In this document: piece after piece, positions 7,956 to 17,145 of the stretch | Layout of the letters: the number at the start of each line of letters is the position of its first letter | Numbering within the stretch: position 1 is the first letter of the stretch | Assembly (NCBI RefSeq): GCF_020215665.1 | Contig: NZ_CP084061.1 | Location: 5,802,501-5,866,500, forward strand | Origin: Blautia parvula | GTDB lineage: Bacteria > Bacillota > Clostridia > Lachnospirales > Lachnospiraceae | Length of the DNA: 64,000 bases | Direction of reading: 5' to 3' | Made by a program: the position numbers and the translations under genes | Notes under the pieces: generated by a model | What the model saw: the letters and a program-made list of their open reading frames with translations, nothing else | What the model was told of the DNA's origin: nothing | The model's database searches: none

Positions 7956-9506
7956 TTAAAAGACGATGGGGCCGCAGGCGTTTTCCACTGCCTGGAGCAG
8001 GCTGTCATCAGCAAGCAGTTCTTCACAGGTATTGATTTCAGGGTAGAGCTCACGGTCTTTGTCATAGAATGGGATTCTGCTGCGGACCATGTCATAGGCT
8101 GCTTTTGTTCCTTTTCCAAGCGCACCCTTTTTACCGGCATCTGACTGGCTTCTTAAATCAATTGCCTGGCAGGCACAGAGAATTTCCATAGCCAGTACAC
8201 GACGTACATTTTCGGCAATATCCCGGGCTGTTCTTGCGGAGATGGTGCCCATGGATACATGGTCTTCCTGGTTGGCGGAAGAAGGAATGCTGTCCACGCA
8301 GGCCGGATGAGCCAGTATTTTATTCTCAGATACCAGGGCAGCAGCACAATACTGCACGATCATATAACCGGAATTCAGTCCGCCGCCCTCTACCAGGAAT
8401 GCGGGAAGTCCGTAGTTGAGGGCCGGATTTACAAGACGCTCAATACGGCGTTCTGCCACATCTGCAAGTTCAGCGACAGCGATACCGAGGAAATCAAAGG
8501 TGAGAGCCATGGGCTGTCCGTGGAAGTTTCCGCCGGAAATGACCTCCTGGGTCTCCGGGAAGATGATCGGGTTGTCTGTTACCGAGTTCATTTCCACTTC
8601 TATCTGGTCAATAATGTAATTCAGGGCATTTTTAGATGCACCGTGAATCTGGGGCAGACAGCGCAGGGTGTATGGGTCCTGTACGCGAAGCTCGCCCTGC
8701 TCTGTCGTCATCTGACTGCCTTCCAGCAGTTCATTTAAAATGCGGGCGGTGTCGATCTGGCCTTTGTGCGGGCGGGTGAGATGGACCTGTGGTTTCAGTG
8801 CTGTTGTGATACCGTTCAGTGCTTCAAAGGAGAGGGCTGCCGCGATATCTCCGTATTTGATCAGGCGGATGGCATCATATACTGTGAGGGCTCCCACAGC
8901 GGTCATGACCTGTGTTCCGTTGATCAGCGCAATGCCTTCTTTTTCATGAAGGTTGATGACCGGGATTCCTGCTTTTTCCATGGCCTCTCTGCCCGGATAA
9001 ATGTGTCCCTCATATTCAGCAAGCCCCATGCCCATCATGGGAAGCACCATGTGGGAGAGCGGAGCCAGATCGCCGCTGGCACCCAGAGAGCCTTTCTGCG
9101 GAATGACGGGGTGCAGATGTTTGTTCAGCATGGCAACCAGGGTTTCCACTGTCTCGAGACGTGCACCGGAGAAGCCTTTTGCCAGATTGTTCAGACGGAG
9201 CAGAATGATGCCGCGGACTACTTCTGCCGGGAATGCCTCTCCGGCTCCCACTGCATGGGTCATGATCACGTTTTTCTGAAGCTGTACACAGTCCTCTTTG
9301 GAAATGACAACATCGCTGAATTTGCCGAATCCTGTGGTAACACCATAAACGACTTCTTCGCGTTCTACAAAATCATCAATGATTTTTCTGGATGCACGGA
9401 TGCGTTCCACTGCCTCCTTGTCCAGTTCCACGAAAGCGTCAAAACGGCAGACTGCCACCAATTCGTCCAGCGTCAGTGTTTCCCCTGTTATTACTACTGT
9501 TTGCAT
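7956..9506 (-). CDS. hutH: Histidine ammonia-lyase
   Basis: 516 residues, the usual family length. Removes ammonia from L-histidine to give urocanate. The Ala143-Ser144-Gly145 triplet (GASGDLAPLSH) cyclises to the MIO electrophile, and Tyr54 in YGVTTGFG is the catalytic base/acid. Further conserved segments are NGTQVMT, DNPIIF followed by SGGNFHGQP, and SANQEDHVSMG. First gene of the minus-strand operon, with GAGGAGG before the ATG. Its upstream region is shared with the divergent SARP-type regulator, which is therefore the best candidate for its control. Confidence 0.97.
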   Translation of the reverse strand: MQTVVITGETLTLDELVAVCRFDAFVELDKEAVERIRASRKIIDDFVEREEVVYGVTTGFGKFSDVVISKEDCVQLQKNVIMTHAVGAGEAFPAEVVRGIILLRLNNLAKGFSGARLETVETLVAMLNKHLHPVIPQKGSLGASGDLAPLSHMVLPMMGMGLAEYEGHIYPGREAMEKAGIPVINLHEKEGIALINGTQVMTAVGALTVYDAIRLIKYGDIAAALSFEALNGITTALKPQVHLTRPHKGQIDTARILNELLEGSQMTTEQGELRVQDPYTLRCLPQIHGASKNALNYIIDQIEVEMNSVTDNPIIFPETQEVISGGNFHGQPMALTFDFLGIAVAELADVAERRIERLVNPALNYGLPAFLVEGGGLNSGYMIVQYCAAALVSENKILAHPACVDSIPSSANQEDHVSMGTISARTARDIAENVRRVLAMEILCACQAIDLRSQSDAGKKGALGKGTKAAYDMVRSRIPFYDKDRELYPEINTCEELLADDSLLQAVENACGPIVF

Positions 9507-9560
9507 AAAAAATCCTCCTCTTTTTTATATGTGGTTTTTCTATAAACTTCACACGCTTTT

Positions 9561-9634
9561 CTTTTATTATAGACAACAGATGTCAGTTTATCGTCACTTT
9601 CTGACTTGACATGTCATGCAAATTAAAGTTTTAA
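9561..9634. promoter_or_regulatory. Divergent hutH / regulator control region
   Basis: On the minus strand a TATAAT (9571-9566) lies about 60 bases before hutH without a good -35, as in activator-dependent promoters. On the plus strand TTGACA (9606-9611) is followed at 17 bp by a weak -10. Between and over them GTCA/TGAC half-sites recur: TGTCA at 9581, GTCA at 9593, TGAC at 9602 and the palindrome TGACATGTCA at 9607-9616. SARP-type regulators bind repeated half-sites, so this is a candidate operator; the assignment is inference. Confidence 0.4.
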
Positions 9635-9784
9635 CAGGAAAAAGTGAAAAAGGAGGAGATGTTCAGGATGACGATTCAATGAATTCTTTACGGAATGCGA
9701 AAATTCAGATATAATGTAAGGCAGATATTTCAGATATGTTCCAGTGACATAAACTATATATCAGCAAAGGGGAAAACAGGAAAA

Positions 9785-12613
9785 ATGAAAATTACGGTTC
9801 ATTTTCTGGGAAAACCGGAGATCATCAGGGACGGGGTCCGGGTGGTGATCCCGCAGAAAAAGATTCAGGCATTGCTATTATATCTTCTTTTTAATGAGAG
9901 CTGTTCCAGGGATGAGCTGGCAGCCCTGTTCTGGGAGGAGCAAAGTGAGGAGGGAGCCAGGCGAAATCTGCGGAACAGCCTGTATAAGCTGCGGACACTG
10001 TTGGGGGATGGTGTTCTTGTGACCATGGGGAAAGAGTATATCAAGCTGGACCCGGAGATAGAGATTGTCAGGGATACCGATGTATTTCTCATGGACAATG
10101 GTGAAAAATATCTGCTGCAGATGGAGAACTGCTGCTTTTTAGATAAGTTTCATCTGAAAAATTGTGTCGGGTTTGAAAAGTGGGTGAGCAGTATTCAGAA
10201 TGTGTATGAGAAGCTGTTTGTGGACCGTTTTCTTCCTGCCATGAAAAAATGCATGGAGAGAGAGGATTACACTGCGGCGGAGGGATATGCAAGGAAAATA
10301 CTGCTCCTGGACCCTTATCAGGAGAGGGCCTGCTGTGCGCTGATGCAGATTTATGCGGCGCGCAGGGATTATAACAAGGCGGTACTGGTCTATACCGGGT
10401 TTGCGGAGAATCTGAAGAAGGATGTGGGAGTGGAGCCGGAGCCACGTACAAAGGACCAGTATGAAAAAATCCTGCTCATGCGCAAACGGCGCAGGGAGGA
10501 AGGGGACGGCTCTCTCTACGGCGGCCATCTGCAGGCTGTGGCAGAGCTCTCCAAGGAGTATCTCAGATACAGCCGCAGGGAGGAGGCGGATATCTGCATT
10601 CTCTGCGGAAGTGTTGGCATGGGGAAATCCATGGTCTTAAAAACGTTTATTGAGAGTATGGAGAACGCAAGGGTGATCTCCGTGGAGTTCCAGGTTTCAG
10701 ACCAGCAGGTCAGATATCTGGCTTTGGAGAAAGTGATGGAGCAGATCTGTGACAGATGCCGTATTGCTCTTCCCCAGGAGAATATGGAATTCTTCGGGGG
10801 AAACAGTGATATCTGTTACAGGAACCGGATGGAGATCATGATGAAGGCGGTCAGGAGAAAGGACGGCAATTATATTCTGCTGCTGAGGAACATGGAATCC
10901 GTGGATGAACAGAGTCTCAATCTGCTTATCTCCTGTTTTTTTGAGCGTTACAGAAGAGACTTCTTTATATTAATGGAATACTGCCCGAATTTTCAGGCAC
11001 AGCCGCAGCTTCTGGCACGCCTGGAATCTGTGTCACGGGTGAGGGTGGTGAGACTCCGCCATCTGACGGAGGAGGAAAGCAGAGCATATCTGGTGGATGC
11101 CCTGGGAGAAAAGTTTCCGGAAAAACTCTCCTCCCACAGCATCTATGAATATACAGGCGGAAACCTGAGGTTTCTGAAGGATGTGGCGGAAAATATCCGT
11201 GTAGGGGCAGAAGAGAATTTTCAGTTTCTGCCGGAGACGGAGAGGACACTGGAGAGGCTGTTTTCCGGATTCAGGCAGGAGGAATACGAGTATCTGGAGT
11301 ATTTGTCTGTGATGGAGCACGGTACCGATGTACAGCAGCTTAGCAGTATGCTGGAAGAAAACTCCGTGAAGGTGATGAAGATCCTGGATTTTCTCATGCG
11401 AAGAAGGCTCCTTTCCGAGACCGGCGCGGGAAAGCACAGGATGCTGAAAATACGGGAAAAAATGGTGCGGGACATGATATATGAACGCACCTCCCAGTTT
11501 AAGCGGCTGGAACTTCACAAGCTGGCGATCCGGTATTATGAAAAGATATACCAGAAGAACAGAGGGGTATATTTTTATCTGTCCGAACTGCGGTATCATT
11601 ACAGTTTTACAGACTGCGAGTATGAGAAGCTGTATTATGATATTATGAATCTGCAGTATGTGCTGGACTATTACGATGAATTTTTCCCTACGGTGGTCAA
11701 TGATGAAGATACGAGAAAGAGTTTAAGGCTGGACAGGGAACGCATTTATCAGGATATGGACGAGTATACCCAGCGCCTGGAAGCCATGGAGGATGAGGTG
11801 GATTTCAGGGATTATGAGGAGCTGCATATGGTCCTTGATTTCCTGGCAGGGCGTTCGCTCACACGTGACGGCAAGCGTAAGCAGGGGATCGTGTATATCC
11901 AGGAGATGATAAGGCGCGCCAGGGAGCTGGAACGGACGGATATGCTTCTCAAGGGATACGTGGAATTGATCTGCTTTGGCCTGAAGGAGGGCAGTGTCAA
12001 GTGGATGGAAAAGTATCTGAAGGAGGCAAAATCCACAGAGAACCTGAAGGCTTATGCCAGGGAGAGAGGGGTACTGCTGAGGCTGGAGGGATACTGCAAT
12101 ATCCTGAAAGAAGAGTATGACAAGGCAGAAAATCTGCTGCTCTCCTCCATCCAGTTATTTGAAAGCCCGAAGATGAAACGGGCCAATTATTTTAATGTGG
12201 CAGGCGCCTATGACTATCTGGCGCTGATCTACAGGCGGCGCGGGGAGTATGAGAAGGCCGGTAAGATCATGGAGAAAGCCATCTGTCTCTGCCAGGAAAA
12301 ACGCGTGACAAAGAGCCTGGATCTGTTTTATGAGGATTACGGATATATTTTATATCTGCAGGGGAACTATGGGGAGGCAGAGCGGTATTTTCAGAAGAGC
12401 GCCAGAATCTACGATGAGTTCGGTACCTATTGGCTTCGTTCGGTGGGGGAATGCTGCATGTCCGTCATCGCCCTGTCCAGAAAAGAGGAGGACAAGGCGC
12501 TGGAACATTTCCGTATGGCTGAAATCTTTTCACAGAAAGATATGACAGCGGAGGAACTGAAAATGCTGGAGGATACCAGGGCAAGGCTGAAGGCGGCAAG
12601 AGTTTTGAGGTGA
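9785..12613 (+). CDS. SARP/BTAD transcriptional regulator with AAA ATPase and TPR repeats
   Basis: 942 residues from the ATG at 9785, which directly begins the folded domain (MKITVHFLGKPEII); the upstream start at 9695 adds a tail without homology features. Residues 1-95 are an OmpR-like winged helix (SRDELAALFW, RRNLRNSLYKLR), about 100-240 the bacterial transcriptional activation (BTAD) helical repeat ending KDVGVEPEP, followed by an ATPase with Walker A-like GSVGMGKSM and a hydrophobic ILLLRNME strand. The rest is TPR-like helical repeats (e.g. YLALIYRRRGEYEKAGKIMEK). It is divergent from hutH and is probably the activator of the hut operon; the ligand is unknown. Confidence 0.82.
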   Translation: MKITVHFLGKPEIIRDGVRVVIPQKKIQALLLYLLFNESCSRDELAALFWEEQSEEGARRNLRNSLYKLRTLLGDGVLVTMGKEYIKLDPEIEIVRDTDVFLMDNGEKYLLQMENCCFLDKFHLKNCVGFEKWVSSIQNVYEKLFVDRFLPAMKKCMEREDYTAAEGYARKILLLDPYQERACCALMQIYAARRDYNKAVLVYTGFAENLKKDVGVEPEPRTKDQYEKILLMRKRRREEGDGSLYGGHLQAVAELSKEYLRYSRREEADICILCGSVGMGKSMVLKTFIESMENARVISVEFQVSDQQVRYLALEKVMEQICDRCRIALPQENMEFFGGNSDICYRNRMEIMMKAVRRKDGNYILLLRNMESVDEQSLNLLISCFFERYRRDFFILMEYCPNFQAQPQLLARLESVSRVRVVRLRHLTEEESRAYLVDALGEKFPEKLSSHSIYEYTGGNLRFLKDVAENIRVGAEENFQFLPETERTLERLFSGFRQEEYEYLEYLSVMEHGTDVQQLSSMLEENSVKVMKILDFLMRRRLLSETGAGKHRMLKIREKMVRDMIYERTSQFKRLELHKLAIRYYEKIYQKNRGVYFYLSELRYHYSFTDCEYEKLYYDIMNLQYVLDYYDEFFPTVVNDEDTRKSLRLDRERIYQDMDEYTQRLEAMEDEVDFRDYEELHMVLDFLAGRSLTRDGKRKQGIVYIQEMIRRARELERTDMLLKGYVELICFGLKEGSVKWMEKYLKEAKSTENLKAYARERGVLLRLEGYCNILKEEYDKAENLLLSSIQLFESPKMKRANYFNVAGAYDYLALIYRRRGEYEKAGKIMEKAICLCQEKRVTKSLDLFYEDYGYILYLQGNYGEAERYFQKSARIYDEFGTYWLRSVGECCMSVIALSRKEEDKALEHFRMAEIFSQKDMTAEELKMLEDTRARLKAARVLR

Positions 12614-12652
12614 GACAGTAACGGTTCGGTGGTCTGAATGGTTACTCGTGAT

Positions 12653-13957
12653 TTATTGGGCAATGGTATACCGGGTATTTTTGCCTCTGCCCTGTTGGGA
12701 TAAAAGTTTGTACTGCAGCATTCGTTTGATAAGACGGTTGGAGGTGGCCTGGCTGACAGTCAGCAGGTCCTCCACATCCCGACGGGTGACAGCACCCTGC
12801 GTTTTTGCCAGGCTTAAGACCTGTTCCATCATTTTGGATTCCGGAGTCTGTTCTGTACTTATCCTCGAATCTGCATTGAGATTGGGGAGTATGATTTTAA
12901 ATGCATTACTGCTTGTCTTGATCTGTGGTGTCTTCCCTGTTCCCCAGTAGGCACTCATGATTTTTTGTATACCGGTACCGTAGGCTTCAATAAGTTGGAG
13001 ACGGTAGAATATGTTGGCCAGTTTCGGGTTGCGGCATACAGAGAGGCCAAGCATAATATCATCCAGAGAAATTCCGTCCGGCAGGCCGCCGATGGAGACA
13101 AATTCCAGCCGGTCGGGATATATGCTGATTAGAGTGGCCGCACTGTAAGAGTATTCGCGGTGGACTAAGGCGTTGAGTAGTGCTTCACGTACAGCAGATT
13201 CCGGATAATCGCGGTTGTCAATACGTCTCAGTTTGTCAAATTCCGCATGGGTTTGATTTCTCAGGTCAATATAATCATACACATCAGTGAGCTGCTTGAG
13301 CAGGGAGCCGGAAAACTCTCGGCGGTCTTTAAAAACGCTCTGGTCATCTGTTTCAAAAACAGCAGCCTTGATCGTATGGGTGCACTGGTCTGAGAGAAGC
13401 TGGCCAAGATTAGTATAGAGATTATCGTGATTCAGGATACCAAGTGTTTTTTTCTGTGTGGTTTCAAAAGCAATCTCTCTTTGAGAAAATTCTGAAGCCG
13501 CGGCATAGAAAGTCAGCTCCTGTTCCAGAGAACGTATGGATTCAAAACTGTCTCCATCGGTGTCTTTTATCATACGACGAATCGCAGTGTCTGTTGCCGG
13601 TACAGAGGAGGTGCCCTGCCTTACATAGACGCCCTCCGGGCGCAGTCCTTTTTTGGACAGGTAATAAGGACGTTCTGTACCACGTTGTATATGGATCGCT
13701 GTTATATTTTTGCCATCATAATTTAGTGTTTCATAATGAAGAAACATGGTAATATCAGGTTTAATGCTGTCACGCACCATATTTGCAATCTGCTGTATTG
13801 TCTCATCGGGATTGTGAATTCCAGTGATATTACCGCTGTCATCCACTCCTATATATAAAATACCGCCGTTGCTGTTTGCAAAGGCAATGATTTCTTTTTT
13901 TATATCGTCCACAACAATTCGTTTCAGTTCTGTTGTTTCATTTTCCTGAAATATCAT
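12653..13957 (-). CDS. AlbA_2 (Schlafen-type) putative DNA-binding regulator
   Basis: 434 residues. The N-terminal part (about 1-130) is an AlbA_2 domain: ETTELKRIVVDD, then FANSNGGILYIGVDDSG and the VRQGTSSVPAT segment. A GHKL-like C-terminal region (ALVHREYS, DRLEFVSIGGLP, FYRLQLIEAYGTGI) follows, then a winged-helix tail (VTRRDVEDLLTVSQATSNRLI). This architecture is common among Firmicute regulators and some defence-associated proteins, but the ligand and targets are unknown. GGAGGG precedes the ATG. It is convergent with the SARP gene, 39 bases apart. Confidence 0.8.
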   Translation of the reverse strand: MIFQENETTELKRIVVDDIKKEIIAFANSNGGILYIGVDDSGNITGIHNPDETIQQIANMVRDSIKPDITMFLHYETLNYDGKNITAIHIQRGTERPYYLSKKGLRPEGVYVRQGTSSVPATDTAIRRMIKDTDGDSFESIRSLEQELTFYAAASEFSQREIAFETTQKKTLGILNHDNLYTNLGQLLSDQCTHTIKAAVFETDDQSVFKDRREFSGSLLKQLTDVYDYIDLRNQTHAEFDKLRRIDNRDYPESAVREALLNALVHREYSYSAATLISIYPDRLEFVSIGGLPDGISLDDIMLGLSVCRNPKLANIFYRLQLIEAYGTGIQKIMSAYWGTGKTPQIKTSSNAFKIILPNLNADSRISTEQTPESKMMEQVLSLAKTQGAVTRRDVEDLLTVSQATSNRLIKRMLQYKLLSQQGRGKNTRYTIAQ

Positions 13958-14291
13958 AAAAATACCCTCCTTTTCTTATTTTACGTTTTACGCTGTTGTT
14001 CGGATTTCTGTTTTCTTTGTAACGCATGTACGTGGATTGCATTACATTCTAACATCCGGCTGTCTTCTAAACTGCGATATTCTAATTACATTCTACTCAT
14101 TCTTGTCATACTTGTCAAGGTAATGAGAATAATAAATATTTGCGGAAAGAATGTTTTTTTAAGATTAATGCAATAGGGAAAAATGTTCTTTTACTAATAA
14201 CCGGAAAATGATTCGTAAGTTTGCAAATGCTGATTTTTATATGGTATAATAAAACAGACTGTGCTATAATCAAAACAGAATTCCTCTGCCT
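13958..14291. other. Intergenic region between two divergent genes
   Basis: 334 AT-rich bases without a gene. It holds the promoter of the nuclease gene at its right end and presumably that of the minus-strand regulator at its left end. I see no repeat or hairpin of note. Confidence 0.5.
14221..14250 (+). promoter_or_regulatory. Promoter of the Rpn-family gene
   Basis: TTGCAA (14221-14226) and TATAAT (14245-14250) with an 18-bp spacer. A second TATAAT at 14265-14270 has no good -35. Confidence 0.5.
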
Positions 14292-15185
14292 GTGCGGAGG
14301 TTATATATAAATCAAAACAGAAAACCGGCACAACTTTTATTTAAGGATAATTTTATGTTCGATGCAGTTATGGTGCATGAGGAAATCTGCCGTGATTTTC
14401 TGGAATTAGCTGTAGGCTTTCCAATCGAGAAGGTGGAGATCAGCAAAGAGAAAAGCATGATCTACCATCCGGAATACCGGGGCATACGGCTTGACATTAT
14501 CGCCCGGGATGAAAACAGGACCCACTATAATGTGGAAATGCAGGTGGCAAAAAAATCCCATCTGGGAAAAAGAGCCCGATATTATCACAGCCAAATGGAT
14601 ATGGAACTGCTGCTGACCGGAGAAGACTACAGGGAACTTCCTGCGGCCTATGTGATTTTTATCTGCGATTTTGATCCATTCGGGCAGAAAAAGTACCGCT
14701 ATACTTTCCAAAACATCTGCACGGAGACAGGCTTATCCATTGCAGACGGAAGCACTACTATTTTTTTGAGCACATGCGGAAACAATACGGCAGAGGTGCC
14801 TGAAAAACTTGTTAAATTTCTTGAATTTGTCAGAGCCGGCGAGGCAGACAGTACCCGGGACTACCAGGACAGCTTTATCAGAAAGATCCAGAAGTCCATG
14901 GAGGATATCAGAAGCAGCCGGGAAATGGAGGAGAAGTTTATGCTGCTGGAAGAGTTATTGAAGGATGAACGTGCAGAAGGCAGAGTGGAGGGCAGAGCAG
15001 AAGGCAAAGCGCTGGGCAAAGCGGAATCTATCCTGCTTTTGCTGCAGGATTCAGGTATGATACCGGATGAACTCAGAAGCAAAATCCTGGAGGAACAGGA
15101 TACGGATATCCTTTCAAAATATCTGAAGCTGGCGGCACGCGCGGAGTCAGTTGCAGAGTTTATAAAAGAAATGGATAAAATCTAA
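14292..15185 (+). CDS. Rpn-family recombination-promoting nuclease / putative transposase
   Basis: Up to 297 residues. The PD-(D/E)XK-like core lies near residues 60-85 (RLDIIARDENRTHYNVEMQ), giving the D and ExQ metal ligands of this nuclease superfamily. The C-terminus carries the repetitive EGRVEGRAEGKALGKAES linker common in the family. Members of the family are reported to promote RecA-independent recombination. The start is uncertain: a GTG at 14292 gives the longest frame but has no ribosome site in front. The good site CGGAGG (14295-14300) instead points to position 14307, where the codon is ATA. Confidence 0.78.
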   Translation: MRRLYINQNRKPAQLLFKDNFMFDAVMVHEEICRDFLELAVGFPIEKVEISKEKSMIYHPEYRGIRLDIIARDENRTHYNVEMQVAKKSHLGKRARYYHSQMDMELLLTGEDYRELPAAYVIFICDFDPFGQKKYRYTFQNICTETGLSIADGSTTIFLSTCGNNTAEVPEKLVKFLEFVRAGEADSTRDYQDSFIRKIQKSMEDIRSSREMEEKFMLLEELLKDERAEGRVEGRAEGKALGKAESILLLLQDSGMIPDELRSKILEEQDTDILSKYLKLAARAESVAEFIKEMDKI

Positions 15186-15602
15186 ACGGCGTTTCAAAAT
15201 TATCATATAAGGATGCTGCGGCCATTTGCCTGCAGCATCCCTGTCTTACAATTCTATGCCATATCCGGCATATGACAAACCCTATCATCAATTATATTTG
15301 TAACCATCCGGCCGTCAGAAGCATTCGCGGCATTTGCCTATGAAAAAACGCTTTGCCACGGGGCAGATATCTGCTTCCGTTATTCTTATGTACGGTCAGT
15401 GCACAAAATGCGCAGGACCCGACCGGACAGTTACGTATATTTTTATATGACGGGCAGAGGAATTCTGATAGCCAGTTTCCCCGAATTATGATAGTATAAA
15501 ACTACACGATTGCCCCACAGCAGAATGCCGGGCATGATCGGTTGTGCCAGAAAATAGTATAAGAAAACAGTACAGGCATCACATAAGAAAAGGAGAATGC
15601 AT
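15186..15602. other. Intergenic region with a hairpin and a structured repeat
   Basis: 417 bases without a gene. A 9-bp hairpin (GGATGCTGC at 15211-15219 with GCAGCATCC at 15232-15240), without a strong T run, probably ends the nuclease transcript. The structured repeat at 15300-15434 follows, and the last part leads into the AGGAG before the VOC gene. Confidence 0.55.
15300..15434. repeat. Structured dispersed repeat, copy 1
   Basis: 135-bp element bounded by inverted ends GTAAC...GTTAC, extended by TCCGG/CCGGA. Inside are a hairpin TTTGCC...GGCAGA and a hairpin GTGCA-loop-TGCGC. A homologous 134-bp copy lies at 62255-62388. Paired positions differ between the copies but remain complementary, which supports a conserved fold. 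Neither copy has an ORF. Confidence 0.7.
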
Positions 15603-15986
15603 ATGATGAAAAATTACGTTACAGGACTGCAGCATATTGGAATTCCCACAAATGATATAAAGAAAAGTCTTGAGTTTTATGAAAAACTGGGATTTGAAAA
15701 TATTTATCAGGTAAAAAACGGGGCAGAGACTGTGGCCTTCCTGAGATATGAAAATTTAACACTGGAAATATATGAAAATGGTGCTGCGTCGGAGCGTGAC
15801 GGCAGTGTGGATCATTTTGCGCTTGACACAAAACATGTGGAAGAGCTGTATGAGAAAATGAAACAGGAGGGATATACCATGCTGACCCCGGGAATCAACA
15901 GTCTTCCTTTTTGGGAAAAAGGAATCAAATTTTTTATCATTGAAGGGCCGAACAGAGAAAGAATCGAGTTCTGTGAGATTCTGTAG
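15603..15986 (+). CDS. VOC (glyoxalase/dioxygenase superfamily) protein
   Basis: 127 residues from the ATG at 15603, 7 bases after AGGAG; an in-frame ATG at 15597 is only one base from that site. A single VOC-fold pair of beta-alpha-beta-beta-beta modules: LQHIGIPTNDIKKSLEFYEKL carries the first metal-ligand histidine, VDHFALDT the second, and EGPNRERIEFCEIL the terminal glutamate. Likely a small lyase, epimerase or isomerase; substrate unknown. 12 bases before a Gfo/Idh/MocA dehydrogenase gene, so probably acting on the same sugar-like compound. Confidence 0.8.
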   Translation: MMKNYVTGLQHIGIPTNDIKKSLEFYEKLGFENIYQVKNGAETVAFLRYENLTLEIYENGAASERDGSVDHFALDTKHVEELYEKMKQEGYTMLTPGINSLPFWEKGIKFFIIEGPNRERIEFCEIL

Positions 15987-15998
15987 GAGGAGATGGGT

Positions 15999-17075
15999 AT
16001 GAAAAGAGCAGTATTTGGTATTGTGGGCGCCGGATGGAGGGCTGAATTTTTCCTGAGGGCGGCAAAAGAGCTTCCGGAATTTTTTCATGTGAGCATTGTG
16101 GTGGAGCGGAATCCGGAAAAAGCAAAACGGCTGGAGCGTCAATGGGGCGTTAAGGTTCTGCCTGACCTGGATGCGCTTGCCAAGTGCAGGGAAGAGGTGG
16201 AATTTGTGGTCATGTGCCTCTCCCCGGATGTGATGCCGGCGATGCTTAATAAGGCTTCTGATCTGGGCTTTTATGTGCTCAGCGAGACATTTGCGCTGAA
16301 CTGCGCAGATGCCATTGAGGAGTATTATCACGGGATCAAGGACCCATCCAGAGTGCAGTTCGCAGAGCAGTATTGGCTGCGGCCCGCCCATATGGCGAGG
16401 ATGGCTGTCATTGAGTCGGGAAGGATCGGCCGTGTGACACAGGCACAGATTTCCGTGGGCCATGGATATCACGGTGTCAGCCTGCTCAGAAAATATCTGG
16501 ATGTGGGATTTGAAAACTGTGAGATTCGGGCATGGGAATTTGCCAATCCCATTGTGGAAGGCCCGGGACGCGCCGGATATCCCGAGAAAGAGCAGATCAT
16601 ACAGGACAGACGGCAGTTTGCAGTGCTTGATTTTGGCGGCAAATGGGGTGTATTTGATTTTACGGAAGAACAGTATTTTTCGAAAATCCGGGGCAGCAGA
16701 GTGCTGATCCGAGGTGACAGAGGGGAAATAGAAAACAATACCATCCGCTGTCTGAAAGATTACAAAACACCGGTGGAATACAATATGACAAGAAGCGGTT
16801 CCGGTATAGACGAGGGCCTTGGCGCCCCGGTCATAGAGGGAATCCAGGCAGCCGGAGAATGGCTGTACCTTAATCCATTCGGAAGGCCGAGACTCAGTGA
16901 CGAGGAAATTGCCGTAGCAGATACTGTCTGGAAAATGCATCAGTATGTATGCGGTGGTGAGAGCTTCTATTCCCTGGAGGAAGCCTGTCAGGACCAGTAT
17001 CTTGACTGTATGATAAAAAGCGCAGTCAAGTCAGGGGAGAGCGTAAAGACCCGGAGCCATAGCTGGACAAAATAA
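15999..17075 (+). CDS. Gfo/Idh/MocA family NAD(P)-dependent oxidoreductase
   Basis: 358 residues from the ATG at 15999, 8 bases after AGGAGG; the ATG at 15993 is too close to it. The N-terminal Rossmann fold is shown by FGIVGAGWRAEFFLRAAKE, and the middle by EFVVMCLSPDVMPAML. The usual EKP lysine motif is replaced by LSETFALNC, so the catalytic lysine is not evident. The family oxidises or reduces sugars, inositols or related polyols; the substrate is not identifiable. Forms a two-gene unit with the VOC protein upstream. Confidence 0.85.
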   Translation: MKRAVFGIVGAGWRAEFFLRAAKELPEFFHVSIVVERNPEKAKRLERQWGVKVLPDLDALAKCREEVEFVVMCLSPDVMPAMLNKASDLGFYVLSETFALNCADAIEEYYHGIKDPSRVQFAEQYWLRPAHMARMAVIESGRIGRVTQAQISVGHGYHGVSLLRKYLDVGFENCEIRAWEFANPIVEGPGRAGYPEKEQIIQDRRQFAVLDFGGKWGVFDFTEEQYFSKIRGSRVLIRGDRGEIENNTIRCLKDYKTPVEYNMTRSGSGIDEGLGAPVIEGIQAAGEWLYLNPFGRPRLSDEEIAVADTVWKMHQYVCGGESFYSLEEACQDQYLDCMIKSAVKSGESVKTRSHSWTK

Positions 17076-17145
17076 GGAAAAGACAGGTTCAGCAGCCGGG
17101 AGAACGGAACAGTTCCCCATTTTGTATATAAAAGGAGCAGCAGCA

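Noticed and set aside
14292-15185. Active insertion sequence around the Rpn-family gene
   Set aside because: The family is often labelled transposase, but I see no terminal inverted repeats or target duplications flanking it.
15756-16940. Long minus-strand ORF of 394 codons opposite the VOC and Gfo/Idh genes
   Set aside because: It crosses two well-supported genes with good ribosome sites and has Cys/His-rich composition typical of antisense frames.
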